Positions 33,693 to 43,186 of a stretch of DNA of 64,000 nt are shown piece after piece. Position 1 is the first letter of the stretch, and each line of letters begins with the position of its first letter. The stretch is from Prorocentrum cordatum (taxonomy: Eukaryota; Sar; Dinophyceae; Prorocentrales; Prorocentraceae): NCBI GenBank assembly GCA_963575745.1, contig CAUYUJ010004736.1:276223-340222 (forward strand). The letters are read 5' to 3'. Both the position numbers and the translations under genes were made by a program. Under the pieces are notes generated by a model. It saw nothing but the letters and a program-made list of their open reading frames with translations, did not search any database and was not told where the DNA came from.

Positions 33693-34975
33693 TCACAAGT
33701 CTCGTGGCCGCAGAAGGATTTCCACAGAAGGCCGCAGTGGCACAGTCCGCATGGCGTATCCGCACCCGATGTGTCACAGACCTAACACGTTTTGTGACCC
33801 CACACAGAGCTCCGCCGAAGGACCCAGTGGCACAGTCCGCATGGCGTAACCCGCATCCGATTCGGCACGCTCCTAACACGCTTCGTGGCCCCATACGAAG
33901 CTCCACCTTCCGCCCAATGGACACAGTCCGCATGGCACACCCGCACCCGATGTGGCACAACCTCACACGCTTCGTGGCCTTATAGATGCTCCACCTTTGG
34001 TTCCCGCGGCACAGTCCGCATGGCGTACCCGCACCCGATTCGGCACACCCTTCACACGCCTCGTGGCCCTATAGGGAACTCCTCCTTAGGCCCCAGCGGC
34101 ACAGTCCGCATGGCGAACCCGCACCCGATACGGCAGACCCCTCACACGTGTCGTGGCTTCACATGGAGCTCCACCTTAGGCCCCAGCGGTAGCGTCCGCA
34201 TGGTGCACCCGCACCTGATTCGGCTTACCCCTCACACGCTTCGTGGCTCTACAGGGAGCTCCGGTGCAGGCCCCAGCGGCATAGTCCGCATGGCGTACCC
34301 GCACCCGACTCGGCACAGTCCGCATAGCGCACCCGCACCCCATTTGGCGCACCCCTTACACGTTTCGTGGCCCCACAGGGAGCTTCACATCTGGCTCCAG
34401 CGGCACTGTCAGCAAGGCGTACCCGCCTCCGATTCGGCACACCCCTCATACCCTGCGTGGCCCCATAGAAGTTCCACGTTCTGCCCCAGCGGCACTGTCC
34501 GCATGGCGCACCTGCACCCGATTCCCGATAGGAAGCTCCACCTTAGGCCCCAGCGCCACAGTCCGCATGGCGCACCCGCACCCGATTCGGCACACCCCTC
34601 ACACGCTTCGTGGCCCCACGGGGATCTCCAGTGCAGGCCCTTGCGGCACAGTCCGCATGGCGAACCCGCACCCGATTCGGCACACCCGTCACACGCTTCG
34701 TGGCCCCACAGGGAGCTCCACCTTGGGTCCGAGCGGCAGCATCCGCATGGCGCACCCGCACCCGATTTGGCACACCTCTCACACGCTTCGTGGCTCTATA
34801 GGGAGCTCCGGTGCAGGCCCCAGAGGCAGAGCCGCATGGCGGCCCCGCCCCATGTCTTCACACCATTCACACGCTTCGTGGCCCCATCTGGAGATCCACC
34901 GAGGGCGATACCCACAACGACCGTACTCACAATTGTGAATACGGCGAGGTCCTTCGCCAGGATGATTGTTTTTGA
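33693..34975 (-). repeat. Array D: about 14 units of 88 bp repeat, reverse orientation, with boundary
   Basis: Unit: CACACGCTTCGTGGCCCCA, AGGGAGCTCCACCTT, AGGCCCCAGCGGCACAG, TCCGCATGGCGCACCCGCAC. It is opposite to array C. The boundary (34895-34975) has ACCCACAACGACCGTACTCA and CCTTCGCCAGGATGATTG and is the inverted match of the array A boundary at 14825-14890. Confidence 0.9.
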
Positions 34976-35227
34976 TCATGTCTCTGCCTCTGGGGGCCGC
35001 TTTCTAGCCCTGGGACCGTCAGAAACGGATCTGAGGCGTGAGCCAGCGCCAAATGGTTCCCGTGAGGGGTCCGGGGACTGATTTTGAATGGATTTGTTTT
35101 CATCCCCACTCCAGACCGATTTTCTGAGACCTCAACCAGTTCAGACCCCCAGCCGCCTCCAAGCCGAGGGCTTCGAGGTTGGAGGCGCTTGTGTTGTAGT
35201 TGTTCTCGCTTTTGGTGGCTTGGGGAT

Positions 35228-35312
35228 TTGCAACCCACTTACAAAGCTGGGTTAGGCCAGATCTGCCTTGCACTGGCACCCATCCACTTTAAGCTCCCCG
35301 ATCCCCTTTGCG
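35228..35312 (+). repeat. SINE-like dispersed repeat, partial copy
   Basis: CAACCCACTTACAAAGCTGG, GTTAGGCCAGATCTG, CATCCACTTTAAGCTCCCC and GATCCCCTTTGCGG. The copy is interrupted by a G run before the CATCCA core. Nothing was recognised in 34976-35227 upstream. Confidence 0.6.
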
Positions 35313-35339
35313 GGGGGGGGGGAGGTCCACAGTGTGGAA

Positions 35340-35640
35340 AATAGCTGACAACACGTCGGGTGGGAGGCGAGGAAGGTTCCGCGAAAGCATCCGAATGCCT
35401 CCGACGGCATCTGAAGGCCTCCGAGGACGGCCCGGAGACCAGCGGCTTCGACTACGCTGAACCTCTCCCGATGTCGGGAAACAAATACCAAATCGTCGAT
35501 GTAGAAAATCAAGAGCGGAGAGCCATGGACGCAAGTTTCCTGACCCATGTCTCGAGCCGCATCGATCCGCGGGGGTCCCAGGGGGCCGAAACTGGGCGAA
35601 GATGCCCGCCGGAGCGAAAAAAATAAGCCCGACGAAGGGC
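35340..35640 (-). pseudogene. Reverse transcriptase fragment with YIDD motif
   Basis: The minus frame reads HGSPLLIFYIDDLVFVSRH, with the ATCGACGAT (I-D-D) codons at 35493-35501. F/Y-x-DD within hydrophobics is RT motif C, and the two Asp bind the catalytic metals. The sentence-like context (LLIFYIDDLVFVS, then a Leu/Gly-rich stretch LRAVLGGLQM) is closer to Ty1/copia-type RTs (LLLLYVDDLLI) than to the two LINE-like RTs in this window, but only one motif survives, so the family is uncertain. The frame continues upstream into repeat-derived sequence of array E. A relic; a chance match is unlikely but possible. Confidence 0.5.
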
Positions 35641-36290
35641 CTAACCACATGCAGCTGCGAGTACCGCGAGTGAGATGAGGCGAAGGATACCGCACGCGGT
35701 AGCTCTGGTACCGCGGGGGGGCACGCCAGCTCGGAACAGCGCACGCGAGAACTTGTGCGTCTGGAGCTCGGGGCCACGAGCCTCGCGGGGGGTGCGCCGA
35801 GATGCGCCAGGGGCACGCATGCGGACCCTGCCGCCGGGGCCTTCGGCGGAGCTCCCTGTGGGGCCACGATGCTCGTGCGGGGTGTTCCGAACTGGCCCGA
35901 GTCCGCCATGCGGACCCTGCCACTGGGGCCTTCGGCGGAGTTTCCTATGGGGCCACGATGCTCGTGCGGGGTGTGTCGAACTGACCCGAGTCCGCCATGC
36001 GGACCCTGCCACTGGGGCCTTCGGTGGAGCCCCCTTTATGGGGCCACGATGCTCGCGAGGGGTGTGCCGAACTGGCCCGAGTCCACCATGCGGTGCCGAT
36101 CTGGCCCGAGTCCGCCGTGCGCAGCCTGCCTCTGGGGCATTCGGTGGAGTTTCCGATGGGGCCACGATCCTCGTTAACTAGGGGTGTTCCGAATTGGCCC
36201 GAGTCCGCCATGCGGACCCTGCCACTGGGGCCTTGGGTGGAGCTCCCTATGGCGCCACGATCCTCGTGACGCCATAGGGAGCTCCACGGA
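35641..36290 (+). repeat. Array E: about 6 units of 88 bp repeat
   Basis: A short copy of the array boundary (ACATGCAGCTGCGAGTACCG) precedes units reading GGAGCTCCCTGTGGGGCC, ACGATGCTCGTGCGGGGTG, GAACTGGCCCGAGTCCGCC, ATGCGGACCCTGCCACTGG. The final unit is inverted at 36258-36290 (CCATAGGGAGCTCCAC), forming a small hairpin. Confidence 0.85.
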
Positions 36291-36779
36291 GAGGAGAGGA
36301 GAGTCCAGAGCGGGAGCCCCAGCCGAACCCATAGGAACGGGAGGGGGCCGAATTGAGAGAAGAGGCCTCAGGGACCCCCAAGGCCTCACTAATTGATCGA
36401 CCCATAGGTCGATCGGAAGAAGGATCAGCCCACAGGCCGAACGCAAGCCCGACACTTGCAGCCGAAACCACACCAAGCCCATCCAACGACGGGGGGCGGA
36501 CGGCGTCAGCCAGGGACCAGAACCCGCGGATGGGGGGCCCCCGGGGACAGAGGCAGGAGGCAAAAACTCCTCCGCAAACATGGATTATCAGATCCCGACT
36601 CCACCCCCCCGTCCCCGTCCGCGCCCGCTCCCCCTCCCACGCAGGCGGCTTCCTCCGATGGGAGGCCAGCCGACACACGCGAATGGCCGAGTGGGCTGGA
36701 CGGGTCAGCTCTGAGGCCGACAGCGCTGACAGGGGCGGCATCGGGAGGGTCAGGCGGCAGGTGCTTCCCGCTTGTGGGG
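36291..36779. other. No gene recognised; small dyad
   Basis: GATCGACCCATAGGTCGATC (36397-36416) is a perfect short inverted repeat. This lies 3' of retroelement 1 on its coding strand; no poly(A) tail or target duplication marking the element end was found. Confidence 0.5.
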
Positions 36780-38483
36780 TCACGACCAGAGCTCAACCTG
36801 CGCACCTAGGATCGAACATTGGAAAGCGTGGACTTGTTCGATGGGGGCCCAAAGGCAGCTCTCCTTGAGCTTCTCAGCATACTTGTGCACATGCAGACTG
36901 CAACGACCACAGATCTCACAGATGCCAGCGTTCCCCCATCGGGCCAACTTCTGGCCCCTGCCCAACACGGGCGGGCCAGAACACCTCAACGCAAAAAAAA
37001 GCTTGCTGTAGGACTCCCGAGTCCTGGTTTCTTTACTGCAATGCCTACATCTGGTGGCCCCTTCACCGACAGAATAAAAGTCATACTCAGTGGCCAGGAC
37101 AGGGGCGATGACAGGGAGCACATTTTTCCTAGGCTCAGGCGGAGCCGCACCTATCATCTTGTACATGCGGACCGCCCTCGAGACCATGTAGCCGAGGAAT
37201 CTCGCAGTCGTCGTAGCATACTTGAGCAGGCCCTTGTGGTTCTCTGCCAGGGTGTCGGCGACTTTGATGTTGCAGGCACCGCAACATGCAAAAACGTCTG
37301 CCCATGCATCTCCCACCACGTGGGCCAGGGATGTTCCTTCGCTTACAGCTTCCAGCGCATCTTTGTGAGCAGGAACCCATTCGAAGCGTGTTCGCTCCAC
37401 ATCATCCTTGCACACATTGAAAATATCTCTCCAGATCGACGCATGCTTGCTGGCAGCATTGGACAGGTGGGGGTCCCACTGCAGCGCCTCGTCCACGATA
37501 CTTGTGTGGGCTGACACTACAAGACCTGGCCTGCTCATATACTCAAGGGCATCAGGCCCCGCATATCTCTCCCCGCGGGAAACACTCTGGTCAACTCCTG
37601 GTAGCCCTCCATACCGAGCACGAATGGGCCCGCCAGTCATGGGGCAGAGCTGGACCACCGACCACCCCACACGGCATAACGTTGGGTATGAATTGTGCAA
37701 CCCCGACGCATCCATGTAGGTAAGATTCCCCCATCTGCCTCCGCCATAACCCAATGAGAAAACAGTCGGCTCCATCTCTGGGCGGGCAGGCTGGAGAGGC
37801 TCTAGCGGGATCCCGTACGGCAGCTTGAAGGTCTCAGGGTTGCCGAGGTTGTCGTCAATCCGATTCCGCATTCCTTCCCTGAACTCGACAATAGCTTTTG
37901 GAATAGCCTCGGGGAATAGTTCCGAGCTCTGCAGCAGCGCCTCACAACAATTCCATTGGTGAGATATCGTACCCGTGTCGTGCCCACAGTAGTGGCATTC
38001 CTTCGACGTTGTCAGTTCCAGCTCGAACGCCATACCTGGGCATAGCAGCCCACCAGACCATAGCTTGCGGAGCGCGCCTCTCTGAGGTCCAGCTGGGACC
38101 TTCAGTGCAGCGCGTCGAAGAGCGCGACGCCATATCTTCTCATCGCCCATCATTTCAGGAAGGTGAGGCAGCAAGCCAAGCGAGCCGTCTGCCATCGTCG
38201 GATAGACTCCCCGAGCCGAGACTGCAGATCGCGAGTGACAACCCGATATAGTGAATACTGAGCTACAAGGTCGTCCTCCAGGTCCGTGGGGCTGAGCATC
38301 CGCCAATTGATGCGATTGAGGGTCAACCACACGGAAGCCACAGGCCCACGAGCCAATTGCCAGTTGGGCTTTGCCTGGGCAACGCGATCCGCTGCACATC
38401 GCTATGCGTGGTTTACATCTGTCATGTATGCTGCACTGTCCCATATCATGCTGGGGCAGCGCTCGACCAGCAAGGTTGTGCAA
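36780..38483 (-). CDS. Retroelement 1 post-RT and RNase H domain with zinc motifs
   Basis: 567 codons. Residues 163-179 form C-x2-C-x8-H-x3-C (CHYCGHDTGTISHQWNC), the zinc motif usual after the thumb of this RT class. RNase H follows: TYMDASG (D258), SRGERYA (E305), a site VVSAHTSIV where the third acidic residue would be expected but His326 sits, WVPAHKD (H373) and GDAWADVFA (D396). A Cys-rich C-terminus (CRHC near 470, CEICGRC near 530) may bind zinc. RNase H would remove template RNA. With the third Asp missing, activity is doubtful. The ORF start is not necessarily the protein start; the first 100 residues are not clearly domain sequence. Confidence 0.65.
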   Translation of the reverse strand: MHNLAGRALPQHDMGQCSIHDRCKPRIAMCSGSRCPGKAQLAIGSWACGFRVVDPQSHQLADAQPHGPGGRPCSSVFTISGCHSRSAVSARGVYPTMADGSLGLLPHLPEMMGDEKIWRRALRRAALKVPAGPQRGALRKLWSGGLLCPGMAFELELTTSKECHYCGHDTGTISHQWNCCEALLQSSELFPEAIPKAIVEFREGMRNRIDDNLGNPETFKLPYGIPLEPLQPARPEMEPTVFSLGYGGGRWGNLTYMDASGLHNSYPTLCRVGWSVVQLCPMTGGPIRARYGGLPGVDQSVSRGERYAGPDALEYMSRPGLVVSAHTSIVDEALQWDPHLSNAASKHASIWRDIFNVCKDDVERTRFEWVPAHKDALEAVSEGTSLAHVVGDAWADVFACCGACNIKVADTLAENHKGLLKYATTTARFLGYMVSRAVRMYKMIGAAPPEPRKNVLPVIAPVLATEYDFYSVGEGATRCRHCSKETRTRESYSKLFFALRCSGPPVLGRGQKLARWGNAGICEICGRCSLHVHKYAEKLKESCLWAPIEQVHAFQCSILGAQVELWS

Positions 38484-38504
38484 TCAAAAATAGGGTCGAA
38501 CTTT

Positions 38505-39586
38505 TCATCCTGCTGGGTAATAAGGTAGAGTGTGAGTGAGGCGTTCTGGGCAGCACCGACCATGCCACCCGCAGAGGTGCGCAGCTGCTTGAGCACCGTG
38601 TCTGACGTGCCGCTCACCCGCGTGCCGTGACCTACCGACGGAAGGATGCTTGTCCTCCAACGAACTCCTACATCCTCGTGAACTCCTACATCCTCGTGAA
38701 CCGAATCCCTGAGCTGTAATATGTTGCCCTTTACGGGCTGCGAGGTTCTTCATGCGCTCCTTCTCCTGGACCCTGGAGGCCCGAAACCCGTGGAGCTCGT
38801 GCCCGAGATTCCTGATGCGCTTTTTGATACTGAGCTTCATGCTGTTTATGCCACTGTGGAAGCCCTTGGCGGCCCGAGTAGTGGTCGCCACGAATCCCGA
38901 CTTACTCTGCTGCAGAATCAGACCGAGCGGGTAAACATCCGAGACGAAGTTGCGCACGCATGCGTCGAGGACTGTAGCGCCCCGAAAATCGGGCCCGCGC
39001 CACTGCATCGTGATGTCGTCCATGAGTACTCTAGCGCATACCTGTGGATATAGCTTATATTGCCGATCAACCACTCGATATAGTACAAGCATGAGTACCG
39101 ACGTGGCGTGCGTGCACCCAGCCAAGATCCCCTGACACGATACGAAAAGGCTGTTGGCGGTCGCGTATGCTCCTATAGTGCGCGGTACCATGTATGTCTG
39201 CAGTATCGTCCACATGGGCTGTATTGGATATCCAAGCTCACGCGCCTCTATCATGATCATACCCCCTAGTATTGTCTCATAGCACCTGAACATGTCCCGG
39301 AATGCCGCGATGATGTGCTGCTTGCGCGCGCGTGTGTTGTTCCTGCCGTCAAGTGAAGCTGAAGCGCGCAATCGCTAGATGTGCTGCCCGGTCCTCCGCC
39401 CCAGGAGGAGGAGGAGGAGCAGGAGCAGGAGCAGAGGAGGAGGAGGAGGAGGAGGAGGAGGAATGACGTGCGTCGATGCGTTTGCTCCCACTGCACGCGG
39501 AGCGGCCGTCTGGCTCGACCCCATATCCTCGGCAGCGCGCTCAGCAGTGCAATGAGCCGCGCGCCTCCGCTTGGCTTGGGAAGCAC
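38505..39586 (-). pseudogene. Retroelement 1 reverse transcriptase, split
   Basis: The fingers segment starts near 39586 (LPKPSGGARLIALLSALPR), the classic GG-x-RPI motif. A pyrimidine repeat then intervenes (39402-39462), and the palm resumes in another frame from 39371: motif A region FRDMFRCYETI (D26), GYPIQPMWTILQTYMVPR, motif B SCQGILAGCTHATSV (Q80-G81), motif C ARVLMDDITMQW (D118, D119) and motif D LQQSKSGF (K157). All three catalytic Asp are present but cannot be translated as one chain. Sequence upstream (39587-40145) is also coding-like in changing frames. This RT would copy the element RNA at the nick. It differs from retroelement 2's RT (MDD versus IDD, different fingers), so they are separate families. 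Confidence 0.75.
39402..39470. repeat. GGA/CCT repeat inside the RT gene
   Basis: GGA, GCA and GGA runs lie between RT motifs 2 and A of retroelement 1. The run shifts the reading frame. It is either repeat expansion within a short native tract or an inserted repeat. Confidence 0.8.
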
Positions 39587-40145
39587 ACGCGCAGCTCAGC
39601 AGATAGCTGATCCTGCGGCCAGTAGCACATGCGCTCGCGGGCGCAGAACAGAGAAAGCCAGCGCGTCGGGGCCAGCATCCGATGGAAACCAAGCATGTCG
39701 CGGAAGGATTCGAACTTGCCTTCGACTTGTGCGACGGGCAGAGGTGCCAATCACGCACTTGAGGCATGCGCCTGCGAGGGGCGGCAGTTGCTCCTATCTA
39801 TGCGCACCCGCTGGGAGAGGTAGCCGATCCGCCCCATGTAGGCGCCACACCTTTTTCCACTTCGCCAGCTCACCGTTCGCCAGCTCTGGTGAAGCAGAGA
39901 AATCGGACGACCCAAGGGCCATCTGCAAACCCTTCACACGAGAAAACCTGTGTGATGCCTGAGCTCCGTTCTTGAATGCCGTCGTCGTCCACTACATCCA
40001 AGACTGCTTCCGCTGCGCTGCAAAAATGCCATGGGCCAGCTGAGCCTTGGCAATCGTAGCCTCTAGCTTGGCCTCCAACTGGTCGTCGCCGAGCCATTGG
40101 ATCAGCCCGCCCTTCAAGTATTCAGTTGCAACGTTGTCTAAATGC

Positions 40146-42005
40146 TCATGGACACGGGTGGCCCTCGCGATCTCCTACGCGAAGTACCCAGCATCCAAAA
40201 TCAGTTTCCCAAGCCTCTGAGGAGTCGAAGGCTTCTGTTTCTGCCTGGGATTGGGCCTTATCGGCGGGCTTTCGGAATGAGGCCCAGCAAAAGGTGACGA
40301 CTTGGCGGGGCACGCTGGCCGTGCCGTATCTCGGCTGGGGAGACCAGTCGGGAGCTTGGCGGCCTTTCCATGGCGAGCTGTAGTCTGGCAGCCACGTCCT
40401 CCCACTGGGTTCGCGGGGAAGGCCCCCAACCCCGTCAGCTGTGGGCCCCACATCAGTTGACATAAAGACCTTGGGCGACGTACTCGTTCCACTGGCGGCC
40501 GTCCACGACGATGCGGGATCACGGGGAAGGCTCCCAACCCCGTCAACCGTGGGCCCCACATTGGTTGACATACAGACTGTAGTCGCCGAAAGTGACCCCA
40601 TGACTACCGTGCTCGATGATGCGGGTTCGCGGGGGAAGCCCCAAACCCCGTCTATCGTGGGATCCACATCGGTAGGCATAGAGATTGCGGGCGCCGAAAT
40701 TGATGCACCGCTAGAGGCCATATCCAGATAATCAGAAGTCTCGGGGTTACATTGATCTACCAGGGTGTTGAATAGGACAGCTACTCGTCGCACGTGCCGG
40801 GCCCATCTCTGAGCAACCTTCCACGAGTAACAAACTTCATCCCCTGGGGCCTCTGGCACAGGCTTCTCTACATGCTTCGCGATTTGTTGCGCATGGCCAC
40901 CTTTAGAGATATACTGAACCAAGCTCTCGCCAACGATGGCATGGTGGCCTGCTAGTTTCACCTCCAGCGCATTGAGAATTGTCAACCAAGCATTCGAGAG
41001 CTCCTCCTGCGCATTGACCTGCTGCAGCTGACGCATAACAGGTTCCCAACTGCACGGGTACCTTGAGCAGCCTGGCTTGATGTCTGTGGGCAACGTTGCC
41101 GGCTCAGTCATCTGTCTGAGGGGTGCGGCATTGTTCTTAGCTCCCAGAGGTAAGATGACGGGCAGGTGGAATGCAGCGTCCGCCTCATCGTTAACAGTGG
41201 GCCTAGACACCCTTGGCACCAGCACAGCAGCAACCATAAACCAGTCGATTGTGGTGCCAGGCAGACTTTGTCGGCACGTCGTCGCACGCGGAGCAGCCAC
41301 TACGCCGCCGATGGAATGGATGGAATGGAGCCAATCAAGATCTCGCATTTCCTCGGCACTCATGTTGTAGCCACCTCCAGGGACCAACGTGAAACCGTAC
41401 GCTCGCATACCGTTGACATACTCCGCGAACCTGCGCAAAATCTCAACATTGCGCGCCGACATCTTGTCCCCCACATACAGATACATCGAATACACAATCA
41501 GGCCCTTGTCCGCGCCCCAGTGAACGCGAGTGGCCAGGAGGCGGTGGGGCACAAGAACTCCTCCGTCAGTTCCTGGCGCCGCCGTGATGGTGATCATCTT
41601 GCGCGTCAGGTCCGCGACTCCACCCGACGTTCCGAGCGCAGGGGTCGATCGCGCAGGGCCCCAAACGCCCTGCCATCCTAGCTTAGCCAACTTGACTTGA
41701 CCGTCTGCCAACTTATCCTTCGTGATGTGATGTTCTTGCACACGGATGACTTGAGCTCTGCACCGAGGAAGGTATCTTGCCAGCTGCCCAAGCGAGGTGC
41801 AATTCAAAGTCTCAATCGTGGTGGCTTCCGTCATGGGCGCAACTTTCAATAACCACACAAGGAGGTATACAGCTCTATGCAGAGGTGCGGGCCTTCTTGG
41901 CCAGGCCTTCCAAACCAGCCGACGCGCGCTTGACTGCTGCCCGCAACTGCTCCTCGTCCTCAGGGACTCGTACTCCCAATGCCGGAAGAAACTGGCAGAG
42001 CTCAT
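40146..42005 (-). CDS. Retroelement 1 APE-type endonuclease (EEP fold), degenerate
   Basis: Residues about 58-290 follow the endonuclease/exonuclease/phosphatase pattern: LNC (N68), VIRVQEHHI (E91), SGGVADL (128-133), VYSMYLYVGD (171-180), GGGYN (210-214), TTIDWFMV (251-258) and FHLPVI (279-284). Active members have GGDFN and SDH at the last sites; here both Asp are replaced (G212, F279), so nicking activity is probably lost. In life it would cut target DNA to prime reverse transcription. The C-terminal part carries three in-frame copies of a 35-36 residue repeat (MPTDVDPTIDGV, MSTNVGPTVDGV, MSTDVGPTADGV; about 40440-40680). The first 57 codons look like out-of-frame gag sequence, so Met58 is the better start. 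Confidence 0.7.
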   Translation of the reverse strand: MSSASFFRHWEYESLRTRSSCGQQSSARRLVWKAWPRRPAPLHRAVYLLVWLLKVAPMTEATTIETLNCTSLGQLARYLPRCRAQVIRVQEHHITKDKLADGQVKLAKLGWQGVWGPARSTPALGTSGGVADLTRKMITITAAPGTDGGVLVPHRLLATRVHWGADKGLIVYSMYLYVGDKMSARNVEILRRFAEYVNGMRAYGFTLVPGGGYNMSAEEMRDLDWLHSIHSIGGVVAAPRATTCRQSLPGTTIDWFMVAAVLVPRVSRPTVNDEADAAFHLPVILPLGAKNNAAPLRQMTEPATLPTDIKPGCSRYPCSWEPVMRQLQQVNAQEELSNAWLTILNALEVKLAGHHAIVGESLVQYISKGGHAQQIAKHVEKPVPEAPGDEVCYSWKVAQRWARHVRRVAVLFNTLVDQCNPETSDYLDMASSGASISAPAISMPTDVDPTIDGVWGFPREPASSSTVVMGSLSATTVCMSTNVGPTVDGVGSLPRDPASSWTAASGTSTSPKVFMSTDVGPTADGVGGLPREPSGRTWLPDYSSPWKGRQAPDWSPQPRYGTASVPRQVVTFCWASFRKPADKAQSQAETEAFDSSEAWETDFGCWVLRVGDREGHPCP

Positions 42006-42116
42006 CTGGAGTCCGTCGCCCGAAGGAGGAACAGACTTAGGATGCTGATCAGGAGGACGAGGTGGAGCTTCGGCCTGAGGCTCTGGCTCCCGAACAGGGG
42101 CTGCAGGAACAGGCCT

Positions 42117-42965
42117 TCAGGCAAGCTCGGCAGCACGCAACTGGTCCATGACGCTCTTGAGCGAGGCCGTGAGGTTCTCGGCAGCACCTCCCTCTAGGCC
42201 TCGTGCCTTGAACAGCTCTCCGAGGCCCTCGACCGGTGCACCCACATTCTTGATCTGCGCCTCGAGCTTGCGCTCAGTCGCCGAATTCGGCATGGACCCA
42301 AGGATTTGCTGCACCCCAGCCACCTTCGCCACAATCTGCTCCAGCACGTCCTGTAGCTCCGACTCCGCGCTGTCGACCGCCGCCTGGGCCGCAACCGCGG
42401 CCTCCTTGGCGAGCTCCACATTATTCTCGATGCGCTGCTTCTTCTCCAGCAGCTGCTTCTTCGGGTTGACTGCGTCGTGGGCCCTCCACTCAAAGGACTG
42501 GGCCTCACGCAGCTTGCACTTGCATGCGTCGCGGTACCTCTCGAGGTGAAGGCGCTGCTGCTGGGCGAATTTCGTGTCCGCAGCCTTCGGCAGGGCCTTG
42601 AGCATGGGCCCGGCAAGCGCGAGCTCGCTCTTGTAGCGGGCCTGAACGTTGTCGGTCGTGGGCGGAGTGTCCACTTCCATGGCGCTGCCGTCCTTGTCCC
42701 GCGTGCCAAGCTGCTCACGTAGCTCAGCAATTTGCTTCTCGAGGGCTCTTTCGCGTTGTGACTTCTTATCCTTGCCCTGGTCCTTGCCTTTGCCTCGGCT
42801 TTTGTCCTTGGCCAATGGTGCGGGCGGTGGCTTGATGCCGAAGAACGCGATGTCCTTGCGGCAGCCACACTATCCCTTGCAGAACTTGGTTGGTGCATTG
42901 TTCCACCAGCGGTCGCCCTTGGAGTTGACACACCATCTGCAAAGCCACGGTTTGGCCCATGCCAT
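42117..42965 (-). pseudogene. Retroelement 1 gag-like protein (zinc finger + coiled coil), with TAG
   Basis: The likely start is ATG at 42965. The first residues read MAWAKPWLCRWCVNSKG, then a Trp/Asn stretch, CKG, a TAG at 42870-42872, and CGCRKDIAFFGIK. The W-x-C-x2-C and later C-x3-C layout resembles RanBP2-type zinc fingers, and the stop falls between the last two Cys. After a Lys-rich linker (AKDKSRGKGKDQGKDKKSQ) comes a long charged helix with heptads (EKQIAELREQLG and onward to about 42250). The role would be RNA binding and particle assembly. A second gag of the same design lies at 46524-47636. The gag frame ends at 42117, about 110 bp before the endonuclease frame. A long overlapping frame from ATG 43183 has no domain and looks like a shadow. 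Confidence 0.7.
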
Positions 42966-43186
42966 GCGTTTGTTCTGCCCACGCTGGGGGCCCATGGCTT
43001 CAGATAGACCAGGAGTGTGAAGAGGAATCCCCTCGCAGGGTTCGTAATGAAGGGCTGTGCGATCCCTCTGGTGGGCCGCACTCGAGCACCTGGGGCTGAC
43101 CAGGTCTCGGAAAAGTTGTCGGGCTCAAGGCCCTGGCACTGCCGCGGACTAGCGGTATCCACTTGGTTCGTTGTGAACCTCATAGC

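Noticed and set aside
39374-39767. Separate small gene overlapping the RT gap
   Set aside because: It is RT-region sequence read in a shifted frame plus CCT-repeat translation; the RT fingers motif lies in the overlapping frame.
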